Below, piece by piece: positions 36,233 to 48,000 of a DNA stretch of 64,000 nt (position 1 is the first letter of the stretch; the number at the start of each line of letters is the position of its first letter). Location: assembly GCA_937915865.1 (NCBI GenBank), contig CALGIG010000123.1, positions 1-64,000 on the forward strand. Direction: 5' to 3'. This stretch comes from an uncultured Prolixibacteraceae bacterium. GTDB taxonomy: Bacteria > Bacteroidota > Bacteroidia > Bacteroidales > Prolixibacteraceae. The notes below the pieces were generated by a model. It was not told where the DNA came from. It searched no databases and saw nothing but the letters and a program-made list of their open reading frames with translations. Made by a program: the position numbers and the translations under genes.

Positions 36233-37648
36233 ATGAAACGAATTGCCTTTTGTGCAATGGCTTTTTTATTTGTCATTGTACTATCAATCAGTCAGACTTT
36301 TGCAGAAGTTAAATTACCTGCTGTTTTTTGTGACAACATGGTTTTACAACAGCAAACCCAGGTAGCAATCTGGGGAAAAGCCAGTAAAAGCACAACTGTA
36401 AATGTCTCCACTTCATGGAACGGGAAAAGCTATAGCGCCAAAACATCGGCTGACGGTAGCTGGAAACTGAAGGTTGCCACCCCAAAAGCAGGTGGACCTT
36501 ATGAAATTACAATAAGCGATGGAAAGTCGGTAAAATTGAAAAACGTACTTATTGGCGAAGTATGGGTTTGCTCAGGCCAATCGAACATGGAAATGCCCAT
36601 GAAAGGTTTTAAAAATCAACCAATCAGTGGCGGTTCTGATGCTATTGCTTTATCTACCAACCCGAACATCAGGTTGTTTACGGTAAAGAAAGCTACAAAC
36701 CTTGAACCTGTTGACGATTTCTCGGGATCGTGGAATTTATGTATTCCTGAAAATGTTTATGAATTTAGTGCAACAGCTTATTTCTTTGGATTAATGCTGA
36801 ACAAAGCGCTGAATGTTCCAATCGGGCTGATTAACACGAGCTGGGGCGGAACGCGTATCGAGCCCTGGATTAGTGAAGTTGGCTGTAAAAACTTCGACTG
36901 GGTTAAACTTCCAGATAAAAAACAAGTTGAGAACTTATCGCCTCAAACACCTACCGTTTTATTTAATGCCATGATTAACCCGATGGTTGGTTACGGAATT
37001 CGGGGAGCTATTTGGTACCAGGGCGAATCGAACAGAAATGAGCCCAAAGAATACCAAAAACTTTTGCCAGGCTTGGTAACCAACTGGCGTTCGCAATGGG
37101 GAATTGGCGATTTTCCGTTTTACTATGTAGAAATTGCTCCGTTCGATTATGGTCCAACCGGATTAAGTTCGGCTTATCTGCGTGAAGCCCAACTAAAAGC
37201 ATCTACTGTAATTCCTAATATTGGTATGGCCAGTATTATGGATGTAGGAGAAAAAGATTGTATTCATCCTGCAGCTAAAGAAACCGGATCAAAACGTCTG
37301 GCATTACTGGCGCTTGCTCAAACTTATGGGATTAAAGGAATCAATTGTCTGAGCCCTGTTCTAAAAGAAATGAAAATAAATGAAGGCGTTGTAAAATTGA
37401 CATTTGATAATGCTCCGATGGGATTAACATCTTTTGGTAAGGAACTTTCATGTTTCGAAGTTGCCGGAGAAAACAAACGTTTCTATCCTGCCAAAGCTTT
37501 TATTTCGGGCGATGGAGTTACTTTATTTGCACCTCAGGTAGCCAAACCGGTAGCCGTTCGATACGCATTCAAAGATTTCATTGTTGGTGATTTATTCAGC
37601 ATCGATGGCTTGCCCGTTTCGTCATTCCGTACTGATGATTGGGAATAA
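36233..37648 (+). CDS. Sialate O-acetylesterase-family (SASA) enzyme
   Basis: A 471-residue secreted protein (signal peptide to about residue 24, TFA). A small beta-domain (25-105) leads into an SGNH-type esterase: SGQSNMEMP with Ser117, the WGGTRIEPW region, IWYQGESN, and DCIHP holding the Asp-His pair. Family members remove acetyl groups from sialic acid or from acetylated xylan/mannan. The mannan-active GH26 and other hydrolases upstream make a plant-glycan acetyl esterase plausible (inference). Followed by a Tat-exported isomerase-like gene. Confidence 0.9.
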   Translation: MKRIAFCAMAFLFVIVLSISQTFAEVKLPAVFCDNMVLQQQTQVAIWGKASKSTTVNVSTSWNGKSYSAKTSADGSWKLKVATPKAGGPYEITISDGKSVKLKNVLIGEVWVCSGQSNMEMPMKGFKNQPISGGSDAIALSTNPNIRLFTVKKATNLEPVDDFSGSWNLCIPENVYEFSATAYFFGLMLNKALNVPIGLINTSWGGTRIEPWISEVGCKNFDWVKLPDKKQVENLSPQTPTVLFNAMINPMVGYGIRGAIWYQGESNRNEPKEYQKLLPGLVTNWRSQWGIGDFPFYYVEIAPFDYGPTGLSSAYLREAQLKASTVIPNIGMASIMDVGEKDCIHPAAKETGSKRLALLALAQTYGIKGINCLSPVLKEMKINEGVVKLTFDNAPMGLTSFGKELSCFEVAGENKRFYPAKAFISGDGVTLFAPQVAKPVAVRYAFKDFIVGDLFSIDGLPVSSFRTDDWE

Positions 37649-37753
37649 GAGAAATATTTCGGGAAGTGGATTGCGTAATGCTCAACTTGTAACCGCTTCC
37701 CGAAACCCGTAACACAAAAGGAATAACCTAAATACTTAATAAACGCAAAAGTA

Positions 37754-38743
37754 ATGGAAAACAAGTTTTCACGACGTAGATTTTTAGGCACTGCCGCTGC
37801 AGCAACAGCGCTGGCAGCAATGCCTTTCGGTAAAAGTTTTGGTGCAGTTGCCAGCAGTTTTGCAGGAGCCAAGCCTAATTCGAAATTTGGTGGGGTACAA
37901 ATTGGCGCTATTACCTACAGCTGGCGCAGTATGCCAGGTACACCTCAGGATGTAATTAAATACTGCATACAAGCAGGAATTAGCAGTCTTGAACTTATGG
38001 GTAATGTTGCTGAAGATTACCTTGGCCTTCCACCTTCTCCGCCACGTCCGGCCAAAGATGCCACACAGGCACAAAAGGATGCATATACAAAAGCAGCTAC
38101 CGAGGCTACCGAAGCACAAAAGAAATGGAGACTTTCGGTTTCGATGGACAAATTTGTAGAGCTACGAAAAATGTTTAACGATGCCGGGATTGACATTCAC
38201 ATTGTAAAGTTCTCTCCATCGAACTGGAGCGACGAAGAAATCGACTATGCTTTCAATGCCGCCAAGGCAATGGGCGCCAAAGGAGTTACCAACGAAATTG
38301 GCGACGATGCCTGTAAACGTTTAGGTCCGTTTGCTGAAAAACACAAGATGTATGCTATTTTCCATAATCATGGGCAACCAGCCGAACCAGGATTTTCATT
38401 TGATAAATTCCTGGCCTACTCGCCCGCCAATATGCTGAATTTTGATGCCGGACATTACTTTGGCTATACCGGAAATCATCCGAACGAAGTAATTAAACGA
38501 CTACATAAGAGAATTTTCAGTGTGCACATGAAAGACAAGACCAGTCCGAAATCGACACCCGCCAATACCAATAAACCCTGGGGACAAGGCGATACTCCAA
38601 TTTCGGATGTTTTATTGCTTCTGAAGAAAGAAAAATGGCCAATTTATGTTGATATTGAGTTGGAATACGAAGTTCCGACTGACTCCGACGCGGCCAAAGA
38701 AGTAGCTAAATGTGTTGAATTCGCTAAAAAGATTTTAGTATAA
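37754..38743 (+). CDS. Tat-exported sugar phosphate isomerase/epimerase-like TIM barrel protein
   Basis: A 329-residue protein with a twin-arginine signal (FSRRRFLGTAAAATALAAMP), then a xylose-isomerase-like TIM barrel: GAITYSWRSMP, GISSLELMGN, NHGQPAEPG, NFDAGHYFGYTG and VDIELEYEVP. The barrel carries the conserved metal ligands of the AP-endonuclease-2 superfamily. Such proteins are common in polysaccharide regions of Bacteroidota and act on sugars or 3-keto-glycosides outside the cytoplasm. 105 bases after the esterase gene. Confidence 0.88.
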   Translation: MENKFSRRRFLGTAAAATALAAMPFGKSFGAVASSFAGAKPNSKFGGVQIGAITYSWRSMPGTPQDVIKYCIQAGISSLELMGNVAEDYLGLPPSPPRPAKDATQAQKDAYTKAATEATEAQKKWRLSVSMDKFVELRKMFNDAGIDIHIVKFSPSNWSDEEIDYAFNAAKAMGAKGVTNEIGDDACKRLGPFAEKHKMYAIFHNHGQPAEPGFSFDKFLAYSPANMLNFDAGHYFGYTGNHPNEVIKRLHKRIFSVHMKDKTSPKSTPANTNKPWGQGDTPISDVLLLLKKEKWPIYVDIELEYEVPTDSDAAKEVAKCVEFAKKILV

Positions 38744-38767
38744 TTAAACGCAAAATATAAACAAAGG

Positions 38768-38790
38768 ACCGGACATCAATCCGGTTTTTT
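38768..38790 (+). terminator. Rho-independent terminator after the TIM-barrel gene
   Basis: ACCGGA at 38768-38773 pairs with TCCGGT at 38780-38785, six-base loop, followed by TTTTT. It lies 25 bases after the stop codon. Confidence 0.8.
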
Positions 38791-38840
38791 GTTTATAAAC
38801 TTTTCGTTAGCAAAACTATCCACAAAATTCTAATTCAATT

Positions 38841-39084
38841 TTACTGATATTGCCCGGGGCCAACGGTTACATCGAACATAAATATTCCATTTTTATCCTT
38901 ATAACTGTATTTAAACATAACGCCAATATCACGCACCGACTTCATATTCGGACTAGTCTTAACAATATTTGTGATTTGAGTCGCTAGGATTTTCTTCATT
39001 TCATTTGGATTGGCCTCATTTATATCAACATTTATAGTTTACAGGACTTTCTTTTCCACAATTGGAGCAGGTTGATTTTTCCAT
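38841..39084 (-). pseudogene. Small zinc-ribbon-like gene split by a +1 frameshift
   Basis: On the minus strand ATG 39084 begins MEKSTCSNCGKESPVNYKC and meets TGA at 39025-39027. One base over, the frame reads VDINEANPNEMKK on through GVMFKYSYKDKNGIFMFDV to TAA at 38841-38843. Together they would give about 81 residues. The first part has a CxxC pair as in zinc ribbons. The second part reads as real protein. Either the gene is broken, or there is an indel in the assembly, or a frameshift is programmed, or only the downstream ATG is used (52 residues). It fills most of the otherwise gene-free stretch 38791-39181. Confidence 0.5.
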
Positions 39085-39181
39085 AGCTGTTTTTTTGATG
39101 ATAAAAGTAAGCTTTTCTTTATGTTGTTTATGATGAATTCAATGAAAGTTGCCACTAAATACCGATTTCGCGATTAACCGC

Positions 39182-40513
39182 TTACTTTACCAGATCGGGA
39201 TATTGTTTTTCTATAATCTTTTTCATTTCTACAGGCAATTGATTCAAAAGAACCGGGTTGTCCTGAGGACGTGTTTGCTTTTGATTAATTTGGCCCATTA
39301 AACTCCATCTTCGGGTCATCCCGGCTGGTTCACTTGCAGGTAAATCATAACGGGTAAAATCGATAACCATTTCCCGATCGTTTGATTTTATTGATCGAAG
39401 CGTGGCCAGGCGAAAATCTTTATTCATAAACCAGCATATTTCCTTATCAGCGTCGGAGCCACCAATTCCTGAGCCAATTTCCTGAAACCGGTAGTTAAAA
39501 CTGTTAAATTTATAATGTTTTCGCCAGATCAGGCCAAATTCTCCCTGTGTAATAAACTTCACACCGGGCCAGCGTTTTTTAATGGCACTTACCCATTCTG
39601 TTAAACCTTTCACATCTATTGGCAAAGAAACTTCCCAGCAATTGGTTACCCACGCAAAACCGTTCAATTCAAAACCCTTGTCGAAATGAAGGGCTGTTGT
39701 ATGCATCATTTCTTTCAAGCCAGTTTCTAATCCGTATTTTCCTAAAGTTTCGATTGGGCCCACTCCCATCCTGCTATTAAATCCACCGGCAAACCCTTCG
39801 CGGCGGGCAGCTAAAAAATCCATTGTCCAACCATCAAGATTCACACAATCAACAAAATCATCTTTTCCTTGGGCCGGTTTACAAAAATGTTCTTTGGACG
39901 GATAAAAAGGATAACTCACTGAGCCATCACCATCCTGATTATCAACAGCATATTGGCTCCAAATATTTCCCTGACAAACATGAATTCCTTCATTTTCAGC
40001 CAAAAATTCCTGATTTTTTGAAGATAAGAACCCAGCCACAACACTTTTAGGACGATAGCCATTCCCCACAACTTCTGATACTTTGGCAAGTCCATCGTGC
40101 AAGTCACGATTTACCTGTTCAATTGAATTATAGGCATTTGCGAAATAAGCTCCAGGAATAAAAGTGATTTCATCGCCGTACTTCTTTTGATAGCCAACAA
40201 CTATTTCCCTTATTTTTCGGTAATTGGCAGTAGTATCATGTAGAGCAAGCCAGCTAAAGGCCCAGGTGATGCGTGCTCCCGGAAAGCCTTCGACAATTGC
40301 TTCCCTGAATTTGGTAACAACTTCTGGTGTATGAAGCTCTCGCTCGTCGTGCCCAACATTTTTATCTCGGGCAACTTCAATTTGGTTTACCCTGATGATT
40401 GCATTAAAAGTAAGGAAACGGTTGCCCATTAAGGAAACTGGCTTGCTTTTATTGGCGCCATTTGAAAGAAAGGCACCCAAAAACAACAGGAATAGAAAAG
40501 CGAACGATTTCAT
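39182..40513 (-). CDS. Secreted protein of unknown function (DUF3863/DUF3864-like)
   Basis: A 443-residue protein with a signal peptide (4-20, FLSNGA). It looks like a TIM-barrel enzyme: RFLTFNAIIRVNQIEVARD, GFPGARITWAFSWLALHD, ITFIPGAYFANAYN, VNLDGWTMDF and FAWVTNCWEVSLP. These recall Bacteroidota DUF3863/DUF3864 proteins, but this is from memory and not certain. The middle part has clustered Asp/Glu and His that could form a catalytic site. It may act on polysaccharides. Stands alone on the minus strand next to an MFS gene. Confidence 0.7.
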   Translation of the reverse strand: MKSFAFLFLLFLGAFLSNGANKSKPVSLMGNRFLTFNAIIRVNQIEVARDKNVGHDERELHTPEVVTKFREAIVEGFPGARITWAFSWLALHDTTANYRKIREIVVGYQKKYGDEITFIPGAYFANAYNSIEQVNRDLHDGLAKVSEVVGNGYRPKSVVAGFLSSKNQEFLAENEGIHVCQGNIWSQYAVDNQDGDGSVSYPFYPSKEHFCKPAQGKDDFVDCVNLDGWTMDFLAARREGFAGGFNSRMGVGPIETLGKYGLETGLKEMMHTTALHFDKGFELNGFAWVTNCWEVSLPIDVKGLTEWVSAIKKRWPGVKFITQGEFGLIWRKHYKFNSFNYRFQEIGSGIGGSDADKEICWFMNKDFRLATLRSIKSNDREMVIDFTRYDLPASEPAGMTRRWSLMGQINQKQTRPQDNPVLLNQLPVEMKKIIEKQYPDLVK

Positions 40514-40608
40514 TTATCTGAATTTAGTTGGTTATGCTGATTAGTTCTCAAATCTAGCAAATTAAACAAAATCCAATTCAGAAAAACAAACCGAATTTGC
40601 GGTAAAAC

Positions 40609-41799
40609 TTACTCCTGATTTAATGCCCTGACGCGTGAAACCATAAACGAAATTCCTATACCAAAAATACCAATTACTGCAAACGAATACCGAAGACCGG
40701 CAGCCTCCGAAATGTACCCGATTAGTGGCGGTCCCATTAAAAAACCAAGGAAACTTACACTCGAAACCGTTGCCAAAGCGATTCCTGCCGGAATTTTACT
40801 ATGTCGTCCGGCAGCGCTGTAAACTGTTGGTACAATGCTCGAAACGCCCAACCCAACTAACATAAAGGCAAATGTACAAGGAATTAAATAGGGAAAGAAA
40901 ACCGAAATAAACAAGCCGGATGAAATCATCACCCCACATATTTGAAGCAGTTTTTTCCGGCCAATTTTCGAAATCATATAATCGGCGACAAATCTGCCGG
41001 TAGCCATCATAATCATAAACGAAGTATAGCCCAAAACAACTAATGAAGCAGGCGCTTTTACCACGTCTTTAAAATAAATTCCACTCCAGTCGAACATGGC
41101 CCCTTCGCTGGCCATACTACAAAAACCAATTATTCCAAGCTGAAACAATATACTGTCGGGCTTATTGAAGAATTTTTTGCGAGGCTCATCTACTGTAAGT
41201 GTTGGTTGGCTTCGTACCAAATACGGATAATTGATCCATACTATTGTCCAAACAATACAAATTATAATTACAAAATGCCAGAATACAGGTATTTTAAGAT
41301 TAATCATCACCAAACCAATCAAAGCGCCCGTAAAACCTGCAAGGCTCCATCCGCCATGAAACGACGACATAATTGGACGCGCATAAATCCGTTCAGCGGC
41401 AACTCCTTGTGTATTAATCGATATATTACTTAAATTTCCGGCTAATCCAAAAATAAATAATCCTATTGCCAATTGCCAACCAGCGCTTACCAAACCTAAA
41501 TTACAAAGTAGAATAGAATAAGCAGGTAAAGCAACCAAAAGCGTTTTATGACTGCCAAAACGCGTAACCAGTTTGCCCGAGAAAGGCATCATAAGAAACT
41601 GCCCAACAGGTAAAGCGAATAATATACTTCCGAAAAGTGCATCACTCAGATTAAGGCTTGACTTAATGTCAGGGATACGGCTTGCCCACGACGAAAAGCA
41701 CAAACCCATACAGAAATAAACTAGAGCTACTGCTATTCGGATACGTTTTTTCCCTGGCTGGTCATGATTTTTTTTATCAGCTATAATCTCGTCTATCAT
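40609..41799 (-). CDS. MFS transporter
   Basis: A 396-residue protein with about 12 membrane segments. The loop after helix two (GKLVTRFGSHKTLL) is the MFS motif, and similar loop sequences recur in the second half (DYMISKIGRKKLLQ). YFCMGLCFSSWASRIPDIKSSLNLSDALFG at the start resembles the FucP/YbjJ-type sugar or drug carriers. Substrate not determinable. Confidence 0.9.
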   Translation of the reverse strand: MIDEIIADKKNHDQPGKKRIRIAVALVYFCMGLCFSSWASRIPDIKSSLNLSDALFGSILFALPVGQFLMMPFSGKLVTRFGSHKTLLVALPAYSILLCNLGLVSAGWQLAIGLFIFGLAGNLSNISINTQGVAAERIYARPIMSSFHGGWSLAGFTGALIGLVMINLKIPVFWHFVIIICIVWTIVWINYPYLVRSQPTLTVDEPRKKFFNKPDSILFQLGIIGFCSMASEGAMFDWSGIYFKDVVKAPASLVVLGYTSFMIMMATGRFVADYMISKIGRKKLLQICGVMISSGLFISVFFPYLIPCTFAFMLVGLGVSSIVPTVYSAAGRHSKIPAGIALATVSSVSFLGFLMGPPLIGYISEAAGLRYSFAVIGIFGIGISFMVSRVRALNQE

Positions 41800-42063
41800 T
41801 CTTTCTCCTTATCCAAATAATTACCGACACAAAAGTATGAAATCTGGTTCATCAGGATATTTAATTCAAAAAATAACCCACAATCGTTAAGAAATTGCGA
41901 ACCGAAATATTAAACGAGTTTAAAGCCTAAAAGATTAACAAAAGAACTGGATAAAACATTTTCTGTAACATTTTAAAGAAATAGGAAAAAATGAACCAAA
42001 AAAGTAAATTGAGCACTGAAAAAAGATGTCTTCTTTGAAAAATTTTATAAAAATCAATGCAAA

Positions 42064-45000
42064 ATGAACGACCTGACAAAAACGAGGGAAGAGTTGGTTA
42101 ACATGGTGAAGGAACAAAGGCAGGAAATCGAGTCTTTAAAAGCATTGTTACAACAATCGATAACCGAGAATGATCAAATTACTCTCCATCTGAAAGAATG
42201 TTCGAAAAAGATTAACTTTCACAACCTGATTTCAGAAATATTGACCAAATACAACCTATCAGCAGATGATGTTTGCCAAAGAGTTGTAGAAATAATACCA
42301 TCTGCATGGCAGGTTCCAGAACATACAACAGCCTCAATAACAGTTACTGACAAGGTATTCCTTTCTTCAGGATTCCAAAAAACTGACTATTTCATTTCAG
42401 AACAAATAAAAGCTGGCAACACACTTATCGGAAGCATTGAAGTATATTATACAAGTGAAGATACATGCGGTACAACAAATTTATCTCAGCCAGAAGAGTC
42501 TGATTTACTGAGAACAGTTGCTTTAAAACTTGGTAGTTTTTTCGAAATACGTTCGTTTTACGAAGCAAAAAGCGAGAACGACCAACGGTTAAAAATTATC
42601 ACCGAATCGTCGTTGGATGCCATTATTTTATTGGATAATGACGGGAATATTTCATTTTGGAACCCTGCTGCCGAAAAACTTCTCGGTTATTCAAAAGAGG
42701 AGGCTGTTGGTTGTAACCTGCACAAATTATTGGCTCCCGGGAAATATCATGCTGCTTCCGAAAAGGCATTCGGCAAGTTCAGACAAACTGGCAACGGGCC
42801 AGTTATAAATAAAATACTTGAATTAGAAGCCATTACCAAAAACGGCAATGAAATATTCATTGAACTTTCAATATCAGGAATAAAAATCGAAAACAAATGG
42901 AATGCTTTGGGTTTTATCCGGGATATCACCCAACGAAAACGTGCCGAATTATCCTTACAGGAAAGTGAACAAAGATTCAGAAACCTGATCGAAAACATCA
43001 ATGATGTAATATATGAAATTGACATTCAAGGAAATATAAAATACATTAGCTCTCCAATTCAAAGGATCATTGGTTTCCTGCCAGAAGAAATTATTGGGAA
43101 AAACTTTCTCGATTTCGTTGGAACTAATGCTGAATTTCTGTCCAGGAGATTATCAATATTAAAAGAAAAACCTGAGATATATAACGAATATAAGATACAA
43201 TCAAAATCGGGCGAAAACAGGTGGATCAGGTTGTCGACAAAAGCTATATTAAATGATGGCCAAATGACTGGAGCTTATGGAACGCTAATAGATATTACTG
43301 AAAAAAAACAGCTCGACATTGAATTGCAGAAAAGCGAAGCCCATTACAAAAGTTTTTTCGAAAGTATTAACTCAATAATGCTGATTATCGATCCTGAAAC
43401 AAGCTCGATAATTGATGCAAATCCGGCAGCAAGCAGATTTTATGGATGGTCGAGAGCCCAACTGTGTTCTATGAATATCTCTGAAATTTATACCCTTTCG
43501 CCCGAAGAAATAAAAGAGGCATTGCAACTCTCCAAAGCATCTATACATCAATATCTTATATTTAAACATCGTTTAAGTAATGGCGAAATCAGAGATGTTG
43601 AAGTTTATTCCGGACCAGTGAAATTTGGTAACTCCACTTTAGTTCATGCTGTTGTTCACGATATTACCGAACGTAAACAATTTGAAGAAAAGTTGAAAGA
43701 ATCGGAAGCCCGTTTCAGAATGGTATTTGAAAACGTTTTTGATGGGATAAGTATATTTGAAGAAAACCCGGACCCGTCAAAACGAAGATTAATTGATTGT
43801 AATGAACAATATGCCGCAATGGCTGGGCGAAGTCGTGATGAATTACTTGAAATTGGTTATACCTACTCGCTTACCAAAACCATTGACGAAAACGCCAACG
43901 AATTACGAATCAAAGGGTTAAATGATCAAACAGCTTATCATGGTTCATTTAAATGGTTACGCCCCGACGAGAAAGTTAATACCATTGAATACATAGCAAG
44001 GCCAATTAAATTCCAGGGAAAATTGTATTCAATTGGCATTGACCGGGATATAACTGAAACTAAACAAAAAGAAGACCAGCTCCGCAGGTTATCTCAGGCA
44101 GTAGAGCAAAGCCCCGTAAGTATTGTAATTACTGACCTTGATGGAAAAATTGAGTATGCAAACCCACAGGCGTGTAAAACAACAGGATATTCGCTCAACG
44201 AATTGAAAGGTGAAAATCCAAGGGTTTTAAAATCAGGCGAAACATCAAATTCCGAATATCAACAATTGTGGAATACAATTGCAAACGGAAATCAATGGAA
44301 AGGAATATTCCATAACAAACGGAAAAACGGGGAACTCTATTGGGAATCGTCTCAAATCTCTCCAATTGTTGATAGCAAAGGGGAAATAATTAATTACCTG
44401 GCTGTAAAAGAAGACATTACCGAACAAAAAAGAATACAGGAGGAACTGACCGAGAGAGAGTCGGAATTAAATTTTGCGCAAGAAATAGCACAAATGGGTA
44501 GCTGGAACCTGAACTTAAAAACCAACAAAATGAGTTGGTCTGAAAATTACTATCGCATGTTAGGTTTAACAATTTACCAGGATAATGTTCCAAGCGACTA
44601 TTTCTTCAAAATGATATATCCGGAAGATGCCCCTTTAATCGATACCATGCTCGAAGAAATGCATCATACAAAGAAACAGGTGAGTTACGATATGCGAATT
44701 GTAACACCCGACAATCAAATACGGTGGATGCAAAATAACATTGTTCCCGTTTTTGAGGGAAACAACCTTATTATGCTAAAAGGTGTAAATATTGATATTA
44801 CTGAAAAAAAATTCGCTGAAGAAAAGGTAAAACAGCAAAACGAACGGCTAACAGCCATAATTAATGCAATTCCCGACCTGATTTTTATTACCGACCAGGA
44901 AGGCACTTACCTGGAATACTTCAAATCTCACTTGTCTGATACACTTATTTTTTCTGAAGAAAAGCTTATCGGGACAAATATTACGGATGTTTTTGATACA

Positions 45001-48000
45001 GAAACATCAAATCTTCATATTAACAAAACTAAAGAGTGTTTGCTAAAACAACAGCTGGTAACATACGAATACATACTTAACCAAAAAGGAGTTCGTAATT
45101 ATTATGAAGCACGATTGGTTCCTTTGACAAACAATAACGTTTTAAGATTCGTTAGGGATTTTACAGAAAAAAGACTAAAAGACAACGAATTACGAAAACT
45201 ATCGCTGGCCATTGAACAAAGTCCTGTTTCAATTGTGATTACCGATCTGGATGCCAATATTCAGTATGTAAATCCTGCATTTATAAACACATCGGGCTAT
45301 TCGTATGAGGAGATTATAGGCCAAAACACAAAAATCTTAAAATCAGGTTTAACAAAAAAAGAAGTCTACAATAACCTATGGGAAACTATAGCCAAAGGAC
45401 TTACATGGAAAAACGAATGGATAAATAAGAAGAAAAATGGAGAACTGTATTGGGAAAGTATCTCGATAACACCCATTTACGACGATCAGGGAATACTCAT
45501 TAATTATCTGGCCGTAAAACAAGATGTTTCCGACAGAAAAAGGGCTGAAAAGGAAATACTAGAACTAAACCTTAGCCTGGAAGAAAGAATTGAAAAACGA
45601 ACGGCTGAATTGGCCGAAGCAAATACATCGTTAATTCAGGAAATTGAAGTCAGAAAAACAGCTGAAGTTGCTTTGGCGCAAAGCGAGAAAAGTTATCGTA
45701 TGGTTGTCGAAAATGTTGCAGAAATCATTTTTCAGACTGATACAAACGGGTTATGGGTATTCCTGAACAACTCGTGGGAAACAATTACCGGATTTAGTGT
45801 AAAAGAGTCAATCGGCCAGCTATTTATCAATTTTGTTTATCCTGAAGACAGAGAACGAAACTGGAAAGAATTTGAGCCGCTTATTAAACGTGAAAAAGAA
45901 TATTTCAGGCATGAAATCAGGTATTTAACCAAAGATGGAAATTTCAGGTGGATAGAAGTATATGCCAAACTTGGTATCGATGAAAATAATACCGTAATAG
46001 GAACTTATGGAACGTTACAGGACATTACCAATCGAAAATTGGCTGAAGAAATGGTGCATGTTCAAAAAGAGCGCCTCGAATCAATTATTGAAGGGTCGAG
46101 CCTTGGCACCTGGGAATGGAATATTCAAACCGGTGAAACAATATTCAACAGCAGATGGGCTGAATTGATTGGTTACTCATTGGACGAATTACAACCAGTA
46201 AATATTGATACCTGGTTAAAGTATGTTCATACTGAAGATCAGCTCATAAGCGAGAAATTATTGCAGCAACATTTTAGGGGAGAAACCGATTTTTATGTTT
46301 GCGACGTAAGAATGAGGCACAAAGATGGTAGCTGGATTTGGGTACACGATTCGGGCAAAGTAATTTCATATACTGCAGATGGAAAACCTTTGTGGATGTT
46401 TGGATCACACCACGATATAACAGAACGGAAAAAGGCTGAAATATTTGAAAACGAAATACTTCAACTTTCACCAAAGTTAACAGGTATTTCACTTACCGAA
46501 ATCGATTCAGCCATTAACCTTGCTATTTCCCGAATTGGGAAAGTTCTGGACGCCGACCGCTCTTATGTTTTCGAATGTAGCGACGACTTGCAATATTTCA
46601 ATAATACATTTGAATGGTGTAACGATGGTATAACCTCACAAATCAACAAATTGCAGGCTATTCCAACAGATTTATTCCCTGGCATGATGAATAAACTCAG
46701 AAAACTGGAACATGTAATAATTGAATCGGTTGCTGATTTGCCCGGAAGTTGGAACGCTGAAAAGGAGATTCTTGAACCACAGGAGATTCAATCGCTTATT
46801 TTGATTCCGATGGTTGTTGACAACAATTTGATGGGTTTCGTAGGCCTTGATTCGGTTAAAGCAAAAAGAACATATACTTCAAGTGAAATTAATACTTTAA
46901 AAATATGGAGTAGTATGCTTTCGAGCCTTATAAACAACCAACGGGCTGAAAAATTACTTGAACAAACACGGCAAAACTACAAGACATTTTTCAATACCAT
47001 AGATGATTTCCTTTTTATTTTTAACGAAGAAGGAACTATTGTCGATGTTAATCAAACAGTAATTAACAGGCTTGGTTATCAGCAACATGAAATATTAAAT
47101 AAAACAGTCACAAAATTTAGGCCGGCAGACCGACGCGAAGAAGCGCTGGAAGTTATGAAAAATATCCTGACCGGAAAGTTATCATCGTGCACAATACCTT
47201 TGTTAACTTGCGATGGAAAACAAATACCTGTTGAAACCAAAATCAAGAGAGGATTCTGGAATGGGAAACCGGTTATTTTTGGTATCAGTAAAGACATTTC
47301 ACAAATAAAACTTTCTGAACAAAAATTTGCCTCAGCTTTTCATTCCAGTTCAGCCGTTATGACAATTACCCGTTTTGACGACGGACAATTTGTTGATGTA
47401 AACAATGCTTTCATTAACACATTGGGTTATTCCAGCGAAGAAATAAAAGGACAATCTTTGTTTTCTTTGGGTATAATCAGGGAACCCAATGCCGATAAAA
47501 CGCTCCAGGTGGCCCTATTGACAGGTATTCCTGTTCATGACATAGAAATAAAGGCTTACTCAAAATCAAACAATATACATGTTTTTCTGTTGTCAGCCGA
47601 AGAAATTTATGTAGGAACAGAAAGGTGTATATTATCTGTTGCCATAGATATTACTGCACGCAAACAAGCCGAAGAGCAATTACAATGGAACAAATCGTTG
47701 CTCGAAATGATGTCTAATTCATCTCCTCTTGGGTTCCTTGTTGTTGACAACAGGACCGACGATATTTTGTACTTCAATAAGCGATTCTGCCAAATCTGGG
47801 GAATCGAACATTTGGAAGAACAAATGTTGAGCGGAGAACTAAAAAACAATGACATAATTCCGCATTATCTACCAATACTCGTTGATAATAAAAGTTTTAC
47901 AGAATCAAACGAGCCATTACAGGATGAAAATAACCGCGATATAATCTCGGATGAAATACACTTTACAAACGACCGTACAATCCACCGGTATTCAACACAA

